From assembly GCA_963785075.1 (NCBI GenBank), contig CAWATW010000007.1:310001-374000 (forward strand): a DNA stretch of 64,000 nt, given 5' to 3'. Each line of letters begins with the position of its first letter. The first letter of the stretch is position 1. Both the position numbers and the translations under genes were made by a program. The stretch comes from JAOUGY01 sp963785075 (GTDB lineage Bacteria > Actinomycetota > Acidimicrobiia > Spongiisociales > ZC4RG35). Under the pieces are notes generated by a model that searched no databases, was not told where the DNA came from, and was given only the letters and a program-made list of their open reading frames with translations. This document shows positions 44,232 to 52,923 of this stretch, one piece after another.

Positions 44232-46557
44232 GTGAGCGGTTTCCGGTTTCCACGCGGCCCGCCTGCGTGATGGCCTCCCAGAGTTTGTCGGGCGTGACCG
44301 GCATGTCGATGTGGCGAACACCGAGATGTGCCACGGAGTCGAGTACCGCTCCGTATACGGCGGGTGTCGATCCGACGGTTCCGGCTTCGCCCACGCCCTT
44401 CACGCCCAGCGGGTTCGAGGTTGAGGGCGTGATCGTGTGCCGGAGGTCGAACGCGGGGAGCGTCGCCGCCGTCGGGACGAGGTAGCCGGTCAAGTTGCCT
44501 GTCAGCGGGTTCCCGTCTTCGTCGTAGCGGAACTGTTCGTACAGGGCCTGACCGACGCCCTGTGCGATTCCGCCGTGGATCTGACCGTCGAGGACCACGT
44601 GGTTCACGATGTTCCCGGCGTCGTCGACCGCCACATGTCGAATGAGCCTCACGTCGCCCGTTTCGGTGTCGACCTCCACCACCGAGACGTGAGTCCCGAA
44701 CGGGACGCTCGCATGCTCTTGTACGTACGTGTCGTCGACCCGAAGTCCCGGCGTCATGTCGGGCGGAAGGTTCGAAGGCTCGGACGCCAGCTCGGCCAGC
44801 TCTCCCCACGTGCGACCGCTGTCCGGCACCCCGGCGATGCCGACTCGTGCGTCGCCGAACAGCACCACGTCGTCGACGGAGGCCTCGGTCAGATGGGCGA
44901 CCAGCCGTCGTGCCTTCTCGAGCACACCCTCGCTCGAGCGGTGAACCGCGGAACCGGCCATCTGAAGTGAACGGGATCCCATCGTGCCTCCGCCACGAAC
45001 CACGAGGTCGGTGTCGGCCTGCACGTACCGGATGTCCTCGAGCGGGATCCCGAGAATTCTCGAGGCGAGCTGGGGGAAGGTCGTCTCGTGACCGTGACCA
45101 TGAGAGAGAGCACCGGATGAAACGGTCGCAGTTCCGTCGGGGTGTACCTCGACGGCTCCCCAATCCTTTCGCCCGCCGGGAGCGGTCACCTCGACGTAGC
45201 TACCGATCCCGATCCCGAGTTGGATGCGATCGCCCCGACCACGTCGCTCCGCCTGCTCCTTTCGCACGGCGGTGTAGTCGACCGTCTCCAAGGCGAGCTC
45301 GAGCGCTTGGAGGTAGTCACCCGAGTCGTACCGTTCTCCGGTCGCCGTCACCCATGGGAATTCCCCTGCCGCCCGGAAGTTCCGCCGCCGTACTTCGGCC
45401 GGATCCATGCCCAGCTCAGCCGCCACCGCGTCCATCGCCCGCTCGAGTGAGATCGTCGCCTCGGGGCGGCCGGCGCCACGGTAGGCATGCACGGGTGTGG
45501 TGTTGGTGACGACGCTGCGGCCGTGGTACTCGATAGCAGGGATGTCATAGGGCCCCGACGACATGCGTCGGGTGAAATTGGGCATCTGTGTGCCGAAGGC
45601 AGGGTACGCGCCGCAGTCCTGGATCACGTGGTAGCGGATGCCGACCACCGTTCCATCCCGGCGGGCCCCGACCTCGAGGCGATGGTGCTGGGCCCGGCCG
45701 TGGTTCATCGCCAGCATGTTCTCGGTTCGTGACTCATCCCAGCGGACCGGCCGCTGGAGCTTCATGGCCAATTGGGCGCACAAAACATGTTCACGATATG
45801 TGTAGATCTTCGCTCCAAAGCCTCCACCCATGTCCGGGACCCTGACCCGTATCAGCGAGCGGTCGATGCCGAGCGCGCTGCTGATCACGTTTCGGGCACC
45901 ATGGACCTGTTGTGCTCCGAGCCGGATGTCGACGCCGCCTTCCGGCGTGGGCATCGCCAGCGCGTTGTTGGTCTCGAGGGGGATGGCCGCGATGCGCTGG
46001 TGGGCAATCTCGAGCTCGATGGTGACCTCGGCGTCGGCGAGCACGCCGGGTGCGTCCTGGTCGAAGGCCGCGACGACGTTGCTGCCGTGATCCGGGAAGA
46101 GGATTGGGGCGTTCTCGGCCAGCGCACTCTGGGGCGTCACCGCCACCGGGAGCGGATCCACGTCCAGCCACACCGCTTCGGCGGCGTCGATGGCCTGTTG
46201 CCGGGTGGCCGCAACCACCACGGCCACGATGTCGCCCACGAACCGGACCCGGTCGGAGGTGACGAGATCGACAAGGGTGGCGTCGGTCTGACCGGCGAAG
46301 TCGGCCGGCATGGTTCCGGGCAGGTCGGCCGGTCCGTAGACGCCGATGACGCCTGGCATCGCTGTGGCCTGCTCGATGTCGAGCGAGACGATCGTCCCGT
46401 GGGGCACCTGCGACCGGACCGGCGCCATCCACACCTCCCCCTCGATGTGGATGTCGTTCATGTACTCGCCCTCGCCGCGAACGAATCGCGGGTCCTCGAC
46501 ACGTTTGACGGATGCGCCCAGGATGGAACCGCCGACGGCGGTGGGTTGCTCGCTCAT
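44206..46557 (-). CDS. Xanthine/CO dehydrogenase-family molybdenum large subunit (form II CoxL-like)
   Basis: 783 residues. The N-terminal domain begins GASVKRVEDPRFVRGEGEYMNDI. Molybdopterin-binding blocks include GGGFGAKIYTYREHVLCAQLA, GGRTMGSRSL-like GGGTMGSRSLQMAG, and GVKGVGEAGTVGSTPAV, which holds the catalytic Glu (GVGEAG). The active-site loop reads AYRGAGRPEA, the signature of form II CoxL-like enzymes rather than the AYxCSFR of true CO dehydrogenase. The medium (FAD) and small (2Fe-2S) subunits are not present nearby. The substrate is an aldehyde, purine or other heteroaromatic compound, and is unproven. Confidence 0.92.
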   Translation of the reverse strand: MSEQPTAVGGSILGASVKRVEDPRFVRGEGEYMNDIHIEGEVWMAPVRSQVPHGTIVSLDIEQATAMPGVIGVYGPADLPGTMPADFAGQTDATLVDLVTSDRVRFVGDIVAVVVAATRQQAIDAAEAVWLDVDPLPVAVTPQSALAENAPILFPDHGSNVVAAFDQDAPGVLADAEVTIELEIAHQRIAAIPLETNNALAMPTPEGGVDIRLGAQQVHGARNVISSALGIDRSLIRVRVPDMGGGFGAKIYTYREHVLCAQLAMKLQRPVRWDESRTENMLAMNHGRAQHHRLEVGARRDGTVVGIRYHVIQDCGAYPAFGTQMPNFTRRMSSGPYDIPAIEYHGRSVVTNTTPVHAYRGAGRPEATISLERAMDAVAAELGMDPAEVRRRNFRAAGEFPWVTATGERYDSGDYLQALELALETVDYTAVRKEQAERRGRGDRIQLGIGIGSYVEVTAPGGRKDWGAVEVHPDGTATVSSGALSHGHGHETTFPQLASRILGIPLEDIRYVQADTDLVVRGGGTMGSRSLQMAGSAVHRSSEGVLEKARRLVAHLTEASVDDVVLFGDARVGIAGVPDSGRTWGELAELASEPSNLPPDMTPGLRVDDTYVQEHASVPFGTHVSVVEVDTETGDVRLIRHVAVDDAGNIVNHVVLDGQIHGGIAQGVGQALYEQFRYDEDGNPLTGNLTGYLVPTAATLPAFDLRHTITPSTSNPLGVKGVGEAGTVGSTPAVYGAVLDSVAHLGVRHIDMPVTPDKLWEAITQAGRVETGNRSHGPVDDAG

Positions 46558-46632
46558 GGACTGCGATGGTAGATGTGACGGCGTTCACCTCGGATTCCGG
46601 AACCGTCATGGCTTCTGTTGCGTCCGACTCCC

Positions 46633-47103
46633 ATGTACCGAGCCATCGTCATCCTCACGATCCTCCTGTCAGCCTGTGGTGGAGGGGCGGTGGGCCTCTC
46701 TCCGCCGTCGACCGTGCCAGACGTGGTGCGGCCTTCGGACGGCGTGCTCGTCGAACTCAGGTTCCCGCCCGGCGAATGTATGGAGTGTGACTACCGGCTC
46801 GAGCTCCGAGCCGACGGCCTCATGGTGTACACGACTCCGTCACGGCAGATTCAGGACGATTACGACAGCGACGAACTCGTCCGGATCCTCGACGAGACCG
46901 ACCTCGACGATTTGGTGATCGGAAACACCGACTGTGGGCGGGAGGTCGACGGGAAAGCCGAGATCCTCACCGTCGGAGGGACCACTGAAATCGACTTCTG
47001 CTACCGCCAGGTCGACGGGTCTCATCCGCTCATCCGGTTTGTGAGAAGCGCACTCGACTCGGCCGACGAGGTTGCAGCCGGAGAGTCCAACCTGCCCACT
47101 TGA
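46633..47103 (+). CDS. Small lipoprotein of unknown function
   Basis: 156 residues. A short signal peptide (YRAIVILTILLSAC) ends with a lipobox Cys near residue 15, so it is anchored to the membrane. The mature part (about 30-150) has a CxxC pair (GECMECDYRLEL), a further Cys (NTDCGREVDG) and FCYRQVDG, plus acidic strands (DDYDSDELVRILDETDLDDLVI). The two Cys pairs could form disulfides. No family is recognised. It is divergent from the CoxL-type gene. Confidence 0.7.
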   Translation: MYRAIVILTILLSACGGGAVGLSPPSTVPDVVRPSDGVLVELRFPPGECMECDYRLELRADGLMVYTTPSRQIQDDYDSDELVRILDETDLDDLVIGNTDCGREVDGKAEILTVGGTTEIDFCYRQVDGSHPLIRFVRSALDSADEVAAGESNLPT

Positions 47104-47142
47104 TGTGTGCCGGTTTCGCCAGCATCGAGTCAGCTGGTCGGT

Positions 47143-48375
47143 TCAGGGAAGGATGGCGTCGAGGATGCGTTCGGCCGATACCTCGCCGAACACGCTGATG
47201 ACGAAAACGATAGTGGGGAGGATGAGTCCCGCCGCGGCGCGCAATAGCGTGTGGGTGGTGGGTGTGGCGGAAGCGTCGCGGATGGTGTTGTGGAGTCCGA
47301 GGAGACGTCCCACGCGTTCTGACTCCTCGGGCGACAGGTCGGCGAAGCGTGGCCCGAACGCGTCGATACGATCCCGGAGCACCTCGAGTCTCTGGCTGCG
47401 GGCTCGCTCAATGATCTTGCGGATGCTGGCACGGTCACCAAGGGCTGCTCCGAGGGTGGTGAGGTACCCGATCACGATGAACCCAACTGCCAGCGGTACC
47501 ACCACCGGTGAGTCCCACGACACAAGAACCAATGTCAGCACGAGATAGACGGTGATCCAGAAGGCCAACGCTCGCACGTTCCACATCTGCATTGCCGTCC
47601 GGACTTCCGGCGTATCAGCGGGACTCGGCCAGAACAGGTGATGGTTGTACCTGGCCTGGCGGGCCGTGAATGCCCACTCGAAGAAGTCCCCATAGACCAT
47701 CAGCGCCCCGAAGTCGCAGAGCAGAAGGGCCAGCAGCACAATGCTGCCGGCGGGAAGCTCGCTCACGCCGGTTGGAGTGAACAGCCAGCACGCCCCCAAC
47801 ATGAGAGTCGCCACTGCCACCCCCACCAGCGCGACCGCCGGCAGCCGAGACCAGCGCCGGATGAAGGCGGCCAGATCGTGCAGGTCGGATTCCTGCGCGA
47901 TCGTGGGGAGCAGCGGTGTCATGTTCTCCCCGGCCCTCCGAATCCACCGCCCTGGCTCGGCATCGGGTGGCGGATTTACCAGCGGCTGCATCGCATCGAA
48001 CAACCCATAGAACAGGAGAATCGCCGCCCACCGGCTCCAAGGGATGTTGGTCCACTCTCCGACGAGCGCGGTGGCCAGAAACGCTAGAGCCAGCCTGATG
48101 CCAATCCCCATCAACCCTGCGAACACCAGAGCTCCCGGCCTCAGCGGAGCCAGCCCGAGCCGTCGCCGAATCGGATCCTCGAGATGGGAGAAAAGAGACC
48201 CCGCGGTCGAGCCGAACAGCCTCCGGATCTCCTCCACACCGGCTTCGAACGCCGCACTACGCCCTGCTGGCTCATCGTGTTGAGTCTCGGGCGTGGTTTG
48301 CGACGGCGCTGGCTCCAGGGTCGAACCCGGACTCGCACTGGCCCCTTCCAACAAGGCTGAACTGGACTCAGTCAT
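47143..48375 (-). CDS. Polytopic membrane protein of unknown function
   Basis: 410 residues. An N-terminal Ser/Pro/Glu-rich tail (1-70) precedes about six hydrophobic segments (LVFAGLMGIGIRLALAFLATALV, AILLFYGLFDAM, LVGVAVATLMLGACWLF, IVLLALLLCDFGALMVYGDFF, ALAFWITVYLVLTLVLVSWD, VVPLAVGFIVIGYLTTLG). A cytoplasmic helical region (RASIRKIIERARSQRLEVLRDRI) and a last helix (LILPTIVFVISVFG) follow. No known family is identified. It converges on the lipoprotein gene at 46633. Confidence 0.72.
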   Translation of the reverse strand: MTESSSALLEGASASPGSTLEPAPSQTTPETQHDEPAGRSAAFEAGVEEIRRLFGSTAGSLFSHLEDPIRRRLGLAPLRPGALVFAGLMGIGIRLALAFLATALVGEWTNIPWSRWAAILLFYGLFDAMQPLVNPPPDAEPGRWIRRAGENMTPLLPTIAQESDLHDLAAFIRRWSRLPAVALVGVAVATLMLGACWLFTPTGVSELPAGSIVLLALLLCDFGALMVYGDFFEWAFTARQARYNHHLFWPSPADTPEVRTAMQMWNVRALAFWITVYLVLTLVLVSWDSPVVVPLAVGFIVIGYLTTLGAALGDRASIRKIIERARSQRLEVLRDRIDAFGPRFADLSPEESERVGRLLGLHNTIRDASATPTTHTLLRAAAGLILPTIVFVISVFGEVSAERILDAILP

Positions 48376-48629
48376 CCGCTCCTCCGTGCATGCGCTGGCA
48401 GGCCACGAATCACCCAGCCCTCAATGAATGACTAGCCCGGATCAGACCATTCCCGCCAGAGGAAGGCGCCTCTTTCGTTGCAGCCCTTGCTCAGCCGCGC
48501 AAGGCGCTCATGATCCGGCAATAGGCGGTACGCGATTGCCTCAAGGGTGAAACGCAGCGCGGGACGGTTGTGCATGGGTGCTGAGGCTCCCGAGCACGCA
48601 CCGGAGTCCCGAAGGGGGGGCACCCGGGG
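48376..48629. other. Gap downstream of phnE, unresolved
   Basis: About 250 bases between two minus-strand genes. One minus-strand frame (48432-48623) could encode about 47-63 residues ending GCNERGAFLWREWSDPG, with a moderately protein-like sequence (ALRFTLEAIAYRLLPDHERL). I do not recognise it; it may be a small gene or the remnant of one. No tRNA or hairpin is evident. Confidence 0.3.
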
Positions 48630-50897
48630 TCAGACGTAGCGTTCTCGCAGCCTGGAAGAGGCGTAGTCCATGCTGGCGACCACCACCGCGATCGCCAGCA
48701 TCTGCACGGCTGCGGCCCGATAGTCGAGGAGGTTGACGTTCTGCTGGAGGATCGATCCGATGCCGCCTCCGCCCACGAAACCGAGGATCGTCGACATCCG
48801 CACGTTGATGTCCCACCGGTACATCGTGAACGAGATGTAGGGAGGGACGATCTGCGGAACCACGGCGTAGACGATGGTCTGGAGACGATTCGCCCCGGTG
48901 GCCCGTACCGCTTCGATCGGTCCCGCTGAGATCGATTCGACCTGCTCGGAGTAGAGCTTGGCCAGTGCGGCGGTGGTGTGGAGGGCGAGCGCCAGGGAAC
49001 CGGCGAAGGGCCCGATGCCCACCCAGACCACGAACACGATGGCCATCACGAGCGGCTCGATGGAGCGCAGTCCGTTGAAGAGCGTCCGCGCCGCGTAGTA
49101 GATGCTCAGGCCCACATCGACTTCACCCTTCGACATTCCCCGCCAGGCGACGAACAGTCCGAGCACTGCACCCACGACGGCAGGTATCACGAAGGTGACG
49201 GTCGGGTCGTCGAAGCGGTAGAACCAGTCCACGACCTGTGCGCTCAGCACCACCCACACGGCTCCGGCGGCTGCCCCGACGATCAGATTGAGCGTCCGGA
49301 GGAGCGGTGCCGCCGTGCGGCTGCGGATGGCGTACCCCGCTCGTGACGCGATGTTGGCGGCCACTCCTGCGACTGCGATGGCGGCGATGACGGTGAGCGC
49401 AACCTCCAGGATCTCGCCCACGTCCGCAAAGAACCCGCCGATGAAGTCGAACGGCCCGAGGCGGGGAGCGACGGATCCGCCCACCGATTGGAGCTCTCTC
49501 GAGAGCAGGAGCAGGGCGACCAACCCGGTCACACCGCCGAGCACGACGAGTCCGTTGCGGCGGATCCGATCGAGTCGGGTGGGAACGTGGGTGTCGTCTA
49601 CCTGGATTCCCGAACGAACGAGGAACCAGGTGGCGGCGCTCGCAACCACCAATCCGGCGAGGCCGGCGAGCGCCGACTCGCCGATCGGCTCGATCAATCG
49701 CACCACGAGCCGGGAGAGGCCGATGCCGGCGGCGGCCCCGAGCGGAACCGCGAGCAGCACCAGTCCCAGGTTGGTGACCGTCACCGAGATCTCTCGCATG
49801 ATGTTGCGTGCGGCCACGAAGCTGAGCGGTACGGCCAGGAACAGACCGGCGGTGGTGGCGATCAGTGCCAGGAAGACGGTCTCGAGTATCTTGTCCAGCG
49901 TGATCATCGCGGTATCCGAGATCCGCGGAGACGGCTGGATGCTGTCGGCGATGAAGACGGGTTGGGGGGCTTCACCGGTGGCGCCGTCGTAGAAGGCGAT
50001 GCGCCACCCTGCCAGGTCGGACCCGGGCTGGCCTTCGATCGTGATCGTTCCGTCGCCGCCGATGGCCGTGATCCGAGTTTCGGTCCCGGGCGTCTCATCC
50101 TCCCCGAGGGGGATCGCGGTCTGCCCGTTGGCGATTCCCTGAACCGCTTCGAACGGCTCGCCGGTGGTGACGAACTGGACGACTTCGCTCGCCGGGCTCA
50201 CGAGTGCGGCGGCTGGAATGTCGGGGTTCCCGACGACCTCGATCAATCGGATCCCGTCGTCGCCCAGGATCGGGTTGTCCTCCACGCCGTTCTCGTTGGT
50301 GTCCTCGTACACCTCGATGCGGTTGCCCCAGCTGCCGATCCGCTCTTGGGTGACGGCCCACATCTGTTGCGGATCCTCGGACGGCCGATCCGGAAGTGTG
50401 ACTTCGATCTCGAAGTTGCCGTCGCTGTCGGCCTCTGTCTGCCCGAGCCGCAATGTGATGTCGAACTCCGAGTTCGGGACGAACACGACTGCCACGTTCT
50501 GCCTGGGCTCGAAGCCACGGCCCGACACGTTCACCCTGCCGCCGGGCGCCGCACACGCCGGCGTGATCGTGAGACTCTCGATGGTCTCCGTCGCCGGCCC
50601 ACATGGGATGGCGATCTCGGTGGAGACGATCTCCTCCGAGGTGTCGTAGGTGACGAGCTCCGGGTGCGCCAACGCCCTGAGGATGTTGGAGAGCGACTGC
50701 TGGCGGGTCTCGGAGGTGATGGTGTCGAGGCGGACCTGCGTGAACTCGAAGGCGAGTGCGTAGACGACGATTGCCGCGACGATCCCGAGGATCAGAGCCC
50801 AACTTCGGCGCTTCCGCTTCTCCGGGGGTCCGGGTTCCTCGGGAGGCGTTTCACCCAGGGTGGCACCGTCCGACGAGGATTCGCGCACGTCAGCCAA
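48630..50897 (-). CDS. phnE: Oversized phosphonate-type ABC permease (PhnE)
   Basis: 755 residues, against about 260-290 in usual PhnE. A first helix (about 33-52) leads to an extracytoplasmic region (about 95-320) holding an Ig/IPT-like segment (about 105-170; ITPACAAPGGRVNVSGRGFEP). The permease core is split. Part A is at about 329-367 (ILETVFLALIATTAGLFLAVPLSFVAARN) and part B at about 597-745 (YYAARTLFNGLRSIEPLV, GPIEAVRATGANRLQ, the latter the EAA loop). Between them lie about 230 residues with five or more added helices. Its start overlaps the phnC stop by 8 bases, so it is third in the phnD-phnC-phnE operon. It imports phosphonate, phosphite or phosphate. Confidence 0.88.
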   Translation of the reverse strand: MADVRESSSDGATLGETPPEEPGPPEKRKRRSWALILGIVAAIVVYALAFEFTQVRLDTITSETRQQSLSNILRALAHPELVTYDTSEEIVSTEIAIPCGPATETIESLTITPACAAPGGRVNVSGRGFEPRQNVAVVFVPNSEFDITLRLGQTEADSDGNFEIEVTLPDRPSEDPQQMWAVTQERIGSWGNRIEVYEDTNENGVEDNPILGDDGIRLIEVVGNPDIPAAALVSPASEVVQFVTTGEPFEAVQGIANGQTAIPLGEDETPGTETRITAIGGDGTITIEGQPGSDLAGWRIAFYDGATGEAPQPVFIADSIQPSPRISDTAMITLDKILETVFLALIATTAGLFLAVPLSFVAARNIMREISVTVTNLGLVLLAVPLGAAAGIGLSRLVVRLIEPIGESALAGLAGLVVASAATWFLVRSGIQVDDTHVPTRLDRIRRNGLVVLGGVTGLVALLLLSRELQSVGGSVAPRLGPFDFIGGFFADVGEILEVALTVIAAIAVAGVAANIASRAGYAIRSRTAAPLLRTLNLIVGAAAGAVWVVLSAQVVDWFYRFDDPTVTFVIPAVVGAVLGLFVAWRGMSKGEVDVGLSIYYAARTLFNGLRSIEPLVMAIVFVVWVGIGPFAGSLALALHTTAALAKLYSEQVESISAGPIEAVRATGANRLQTIVYAVVPQIVPPYISFTMYRWDINVRMSTILGFVGGGGIGSILQQNVNLLDYRAAAVQMLAIAVVVASMDYASSRLRERYV

Positions 50898-51639
50898 CTC
50901 GCTCGGCCTCCTTGCCGTAGATCGCCTTGAAGCGATCGTCGTCGATCTCGGAGGGGAGACCGTCGAAGACGAGCATTCCGTCGTTGAGGGCGATCGCGCG
51001 GTTTGAATAGCGGTGGACGAGGTCCAGGAAGTGCAGAGAGCACAACACGGTCACCCCGTCGTCGTTGATCTGCTCGAGATAGCTCATGATGGAATGCGCC
51101 AGCACGGGGTCGAGGCTGGCCACCGGCTCGTCGGCCAGGATCATCTGAGGGTCCTGCATCAGCGCCCTGGCGATCCCGACCCGCTGCTGCTGCCCTCCGG
51201 ACAGCTCGTCGGCCCTCGATCGCGCCTTGTCTCGGAGCCCGACCCGATCGAGTTGCGCCAATGCCCTTTCGACATCGGCGGGCGAGAACCGGTTGACGAG
51301 ACTGAGCGCTGGGTTGGTGTATCCGAGTCGCCCGGCGAGCACGTTCGTGATCACCTTCGATCGGTGCACCAGGTTGAAGTGTTGGAACACCATGCCGACC
51401 CGCCGGCGAAAACGGCGAAGGTCTTCCTGGCTGGCGTGGGTGACGTCCTCGCCGTCCCAGACGATTCGGCCTTCGGTGGGCTCGATCAGGCGGTTGATGC
51501 ATCGGAGCAGCGTCGACTTCCCCGACCCGGACAAACCGATCACCGCCAGGAACTCGCCATCGGGCACTTCGAAGCTGACGTCACGCAAGGCGACGATCCC
51601 ACTGTCATAGACCTTGGTGAGGTGTTCGACCTTGAGCAT
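50890..51639 (-). CDS. phnC: Phosphonate-type ABC ATPase
   Basis: 249 residues, a complete ABC ATPase. Walker A VIGLSGSGKSTLL, Q-loop MVFQHFNLV, signature ELSGGQQQRVGIARAL, Walker B MILADEPVASLD, and switch His in VTVLCSLHFLDL. PhnC character shows in the RCINRLIEPTEG and QHFNLVHRSKVITNVLAGRLG segments. It drives uptake through PhnE. The gene sits about 95 bases after phnD, with a strong hairpin between, and overlaps phnE by 8 bases. Confidence 0.94.
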   Translation of the reverse strand: MLKVEHLTKVYDSGIVALRDVSFEVPDGEFLAVIGLSGSGKSTLLRCINRLIEPTEGRIVWDGEDVTHASQEDLRRFRRRVGMVFQHFNLVHRSKVITNVLAGRLGYTNPALSLVNRFSPADVERALAQLDRVGLRDKARSRADELSGGQQQRVGIARALMQDPQMILADEPVASLDPVLAHSIMSYLEQINDDGVTVLCSLHFLDLVHRYSNRAIALNDGMLVFDGLPSEIDDDRFKAIYGKEAERVG

Positions 51640-51685
51640 CGGCCAGTGGTGACCCTACTTCGGCGGTGGTGTCGATAGAAGCGGA

Positions 51686-51709
51686 GGGGTGGGGTTCAAA
51701 CCCCACCCC
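51686..51709. promoter_or_regulatory. GC-rich hairpin between phnD and phnC
   Basis: GGGGTGGGG (51686-51694) and CCCCACCCC (51701-51709) form a perfect 9-bp stem, loop TTCAAA. On the minus strand it follows the phnD stop by 24 bases and precedes the phnC start by about 47 bases. It probably attenuates or stabilises, so that the binding protein is made in excess over ATPase and permease. No T-run is present. Confidence 0.6.
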
Positions 51710-51733
51710 CCCGTGCATTGGTCGTGCCCGGCG

Positions 51734-52786
51734 TCAGCCGAGATCGCCGAGCTCGATGCCGAGCGCCTGCACGATGGCTCGAATCGAGTCGAAGTCGGCA
51801 TCGGTGGTCGATGCCAGGTTGTCCCAGCTGTACGCATCGAATGCCGTGGCGAAACCATCGGGGTCGTCGGTGGCGAATGCCACGAGCGCGTCCACGATCT
51901 GGGTCTTGAGATCCTCGGGGAACTCGGGCCCGAAGGCGACACCGTCGTTGGGGATCGGGTCGGACACCGTGACGATCTTCACCTTCTGGACGACGTCGGG
52001 CAGCTCCTCACGGAGGTTGCGCCGGGCGTCGCGAACGATGAAGTCACCGCATTGGATCTCACCGTCGTCGTTGATGGCGCAGCTCTCGATCGCGTCGGCG
52101 GGAATGTCGGCGTTGGCGGGGTCCCCGTCCCACTGGGAGTTCCCGTCGACGTCGGTGAACGGCGAATAGAACGACGTACCGAAGTCCGCTTCGCCGTTGT
52201 AGACGGCGCGGACTGCTCCATCGTGGCTGCCGGCCTCGAACTCTTCGCCGACGTCGATGCCGAGGTTCGAGAGCTCACCGCTGGGGACGAGGAACCCGGA
52301 CGTCGATCCGGGATCGGGGTATGCCCACGACATGCCGGCCAAGTCTTCGATGGTCGCCACGTCGGAGTCCCGGCTGACGATGTATTGCGCCCAGTACTCG
52401 GTGTAGCCGAAGCGCTCGGCCTTCAACTGGATGTCGACGCCGCACAGCTCGTTGGCGAGCACGTACGCCTGGGCCGGGATGAAGCCCATCACCCCGCTCG
52501 GGTTGGCACACATCTCCTCGACCGTTGCCGCATACGACGATGGAACCGAGACCTCGAAGGTGAGGCCGGTGGCGTTGGACAGGGTCTCTGCGAGCAGTTC
52601 ACCGCCGGCCACGATCTCGTCGGCGGACACCGACGGAACGAAGAGCACCTGGATCGGGTTGTCCGCAGTCCCCGCGCCGGTCGTCTCGGTCGGCTCCGTC
52701 GTGTCGCTGCCTTCGTCCTCGCCACCGCAGGCGGCGAGCAACAGTGCGAGCGCCGCGACGAGCGCCATCAGGCTCAGTCTCTTCAC
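51734..52786 (-). CDS. phnD: Phosphonate/phosphite/phosphate-binding lipoprotein
   Basis: 350 residues. The signal peptide (LMALVAALALLLAACGG) ends in a lipobox Cys near residue 21, followed by a Thr/Glu-rich linker. The PhnD-type fold shows in VLFVPSVSADEIVAGG, LTFEVSVPSSYAATVEEM, VMGFIPAQAYVLANE, the DLAGMSWAYPDPGSTSGFLVP segment, and an aspartate-binding DGAVRAVYNGEADFG. It binds the substrate outside the membrane and hands it to PhnE. GTG 52786 has GGAGGAAAC upstream at proper spacing. It is first in the phn operon. Which phosphorus compound is bound is not known. Confidence 0.92.
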   Translation of the reverse strand: MKRLSLMALVAALALLLAACGGEDEGSDTTEPTETTGAGTADNPIQVLFVPSVSADEIVAGGELLAETLSNATGLTFEVSVPSSYAATVEEMCANPSGVMGFIPAQAYVLANELCGVDIQLKAERFGYTEYWAQYIVSRDSDVATIEDLAGMSWAYPDPGSTSGFLVPSGELSNLGIDVGEEFEAGSHDGAVRAVYNGEADFGTSFYSPFTDVDGNSQWDGDPANADIPADAIESCAINDDGEIQCGDFIVRDARRNLREELPDVVQKVKIVTVSDPIPNDGVAFGPEFPEDLKTQIVDALVAFATDDPDGFATAFDAYSWDNLASTTDADFDSIRAIVQALGIELGDLG

Positions 52787-52923
52787 TCGTTTCCTCCACG
52801 TTGATGGTGGGCGGGAACCCGTCCGGACGAGAGGGTAGGACGAATGACGTCGACCAGGCCAAACGACCAGGCGGCCGTCCCGAAGGGCTTTGCCGCTCAT
52901 GTCCGGCGGGACGGCGAGCAACC

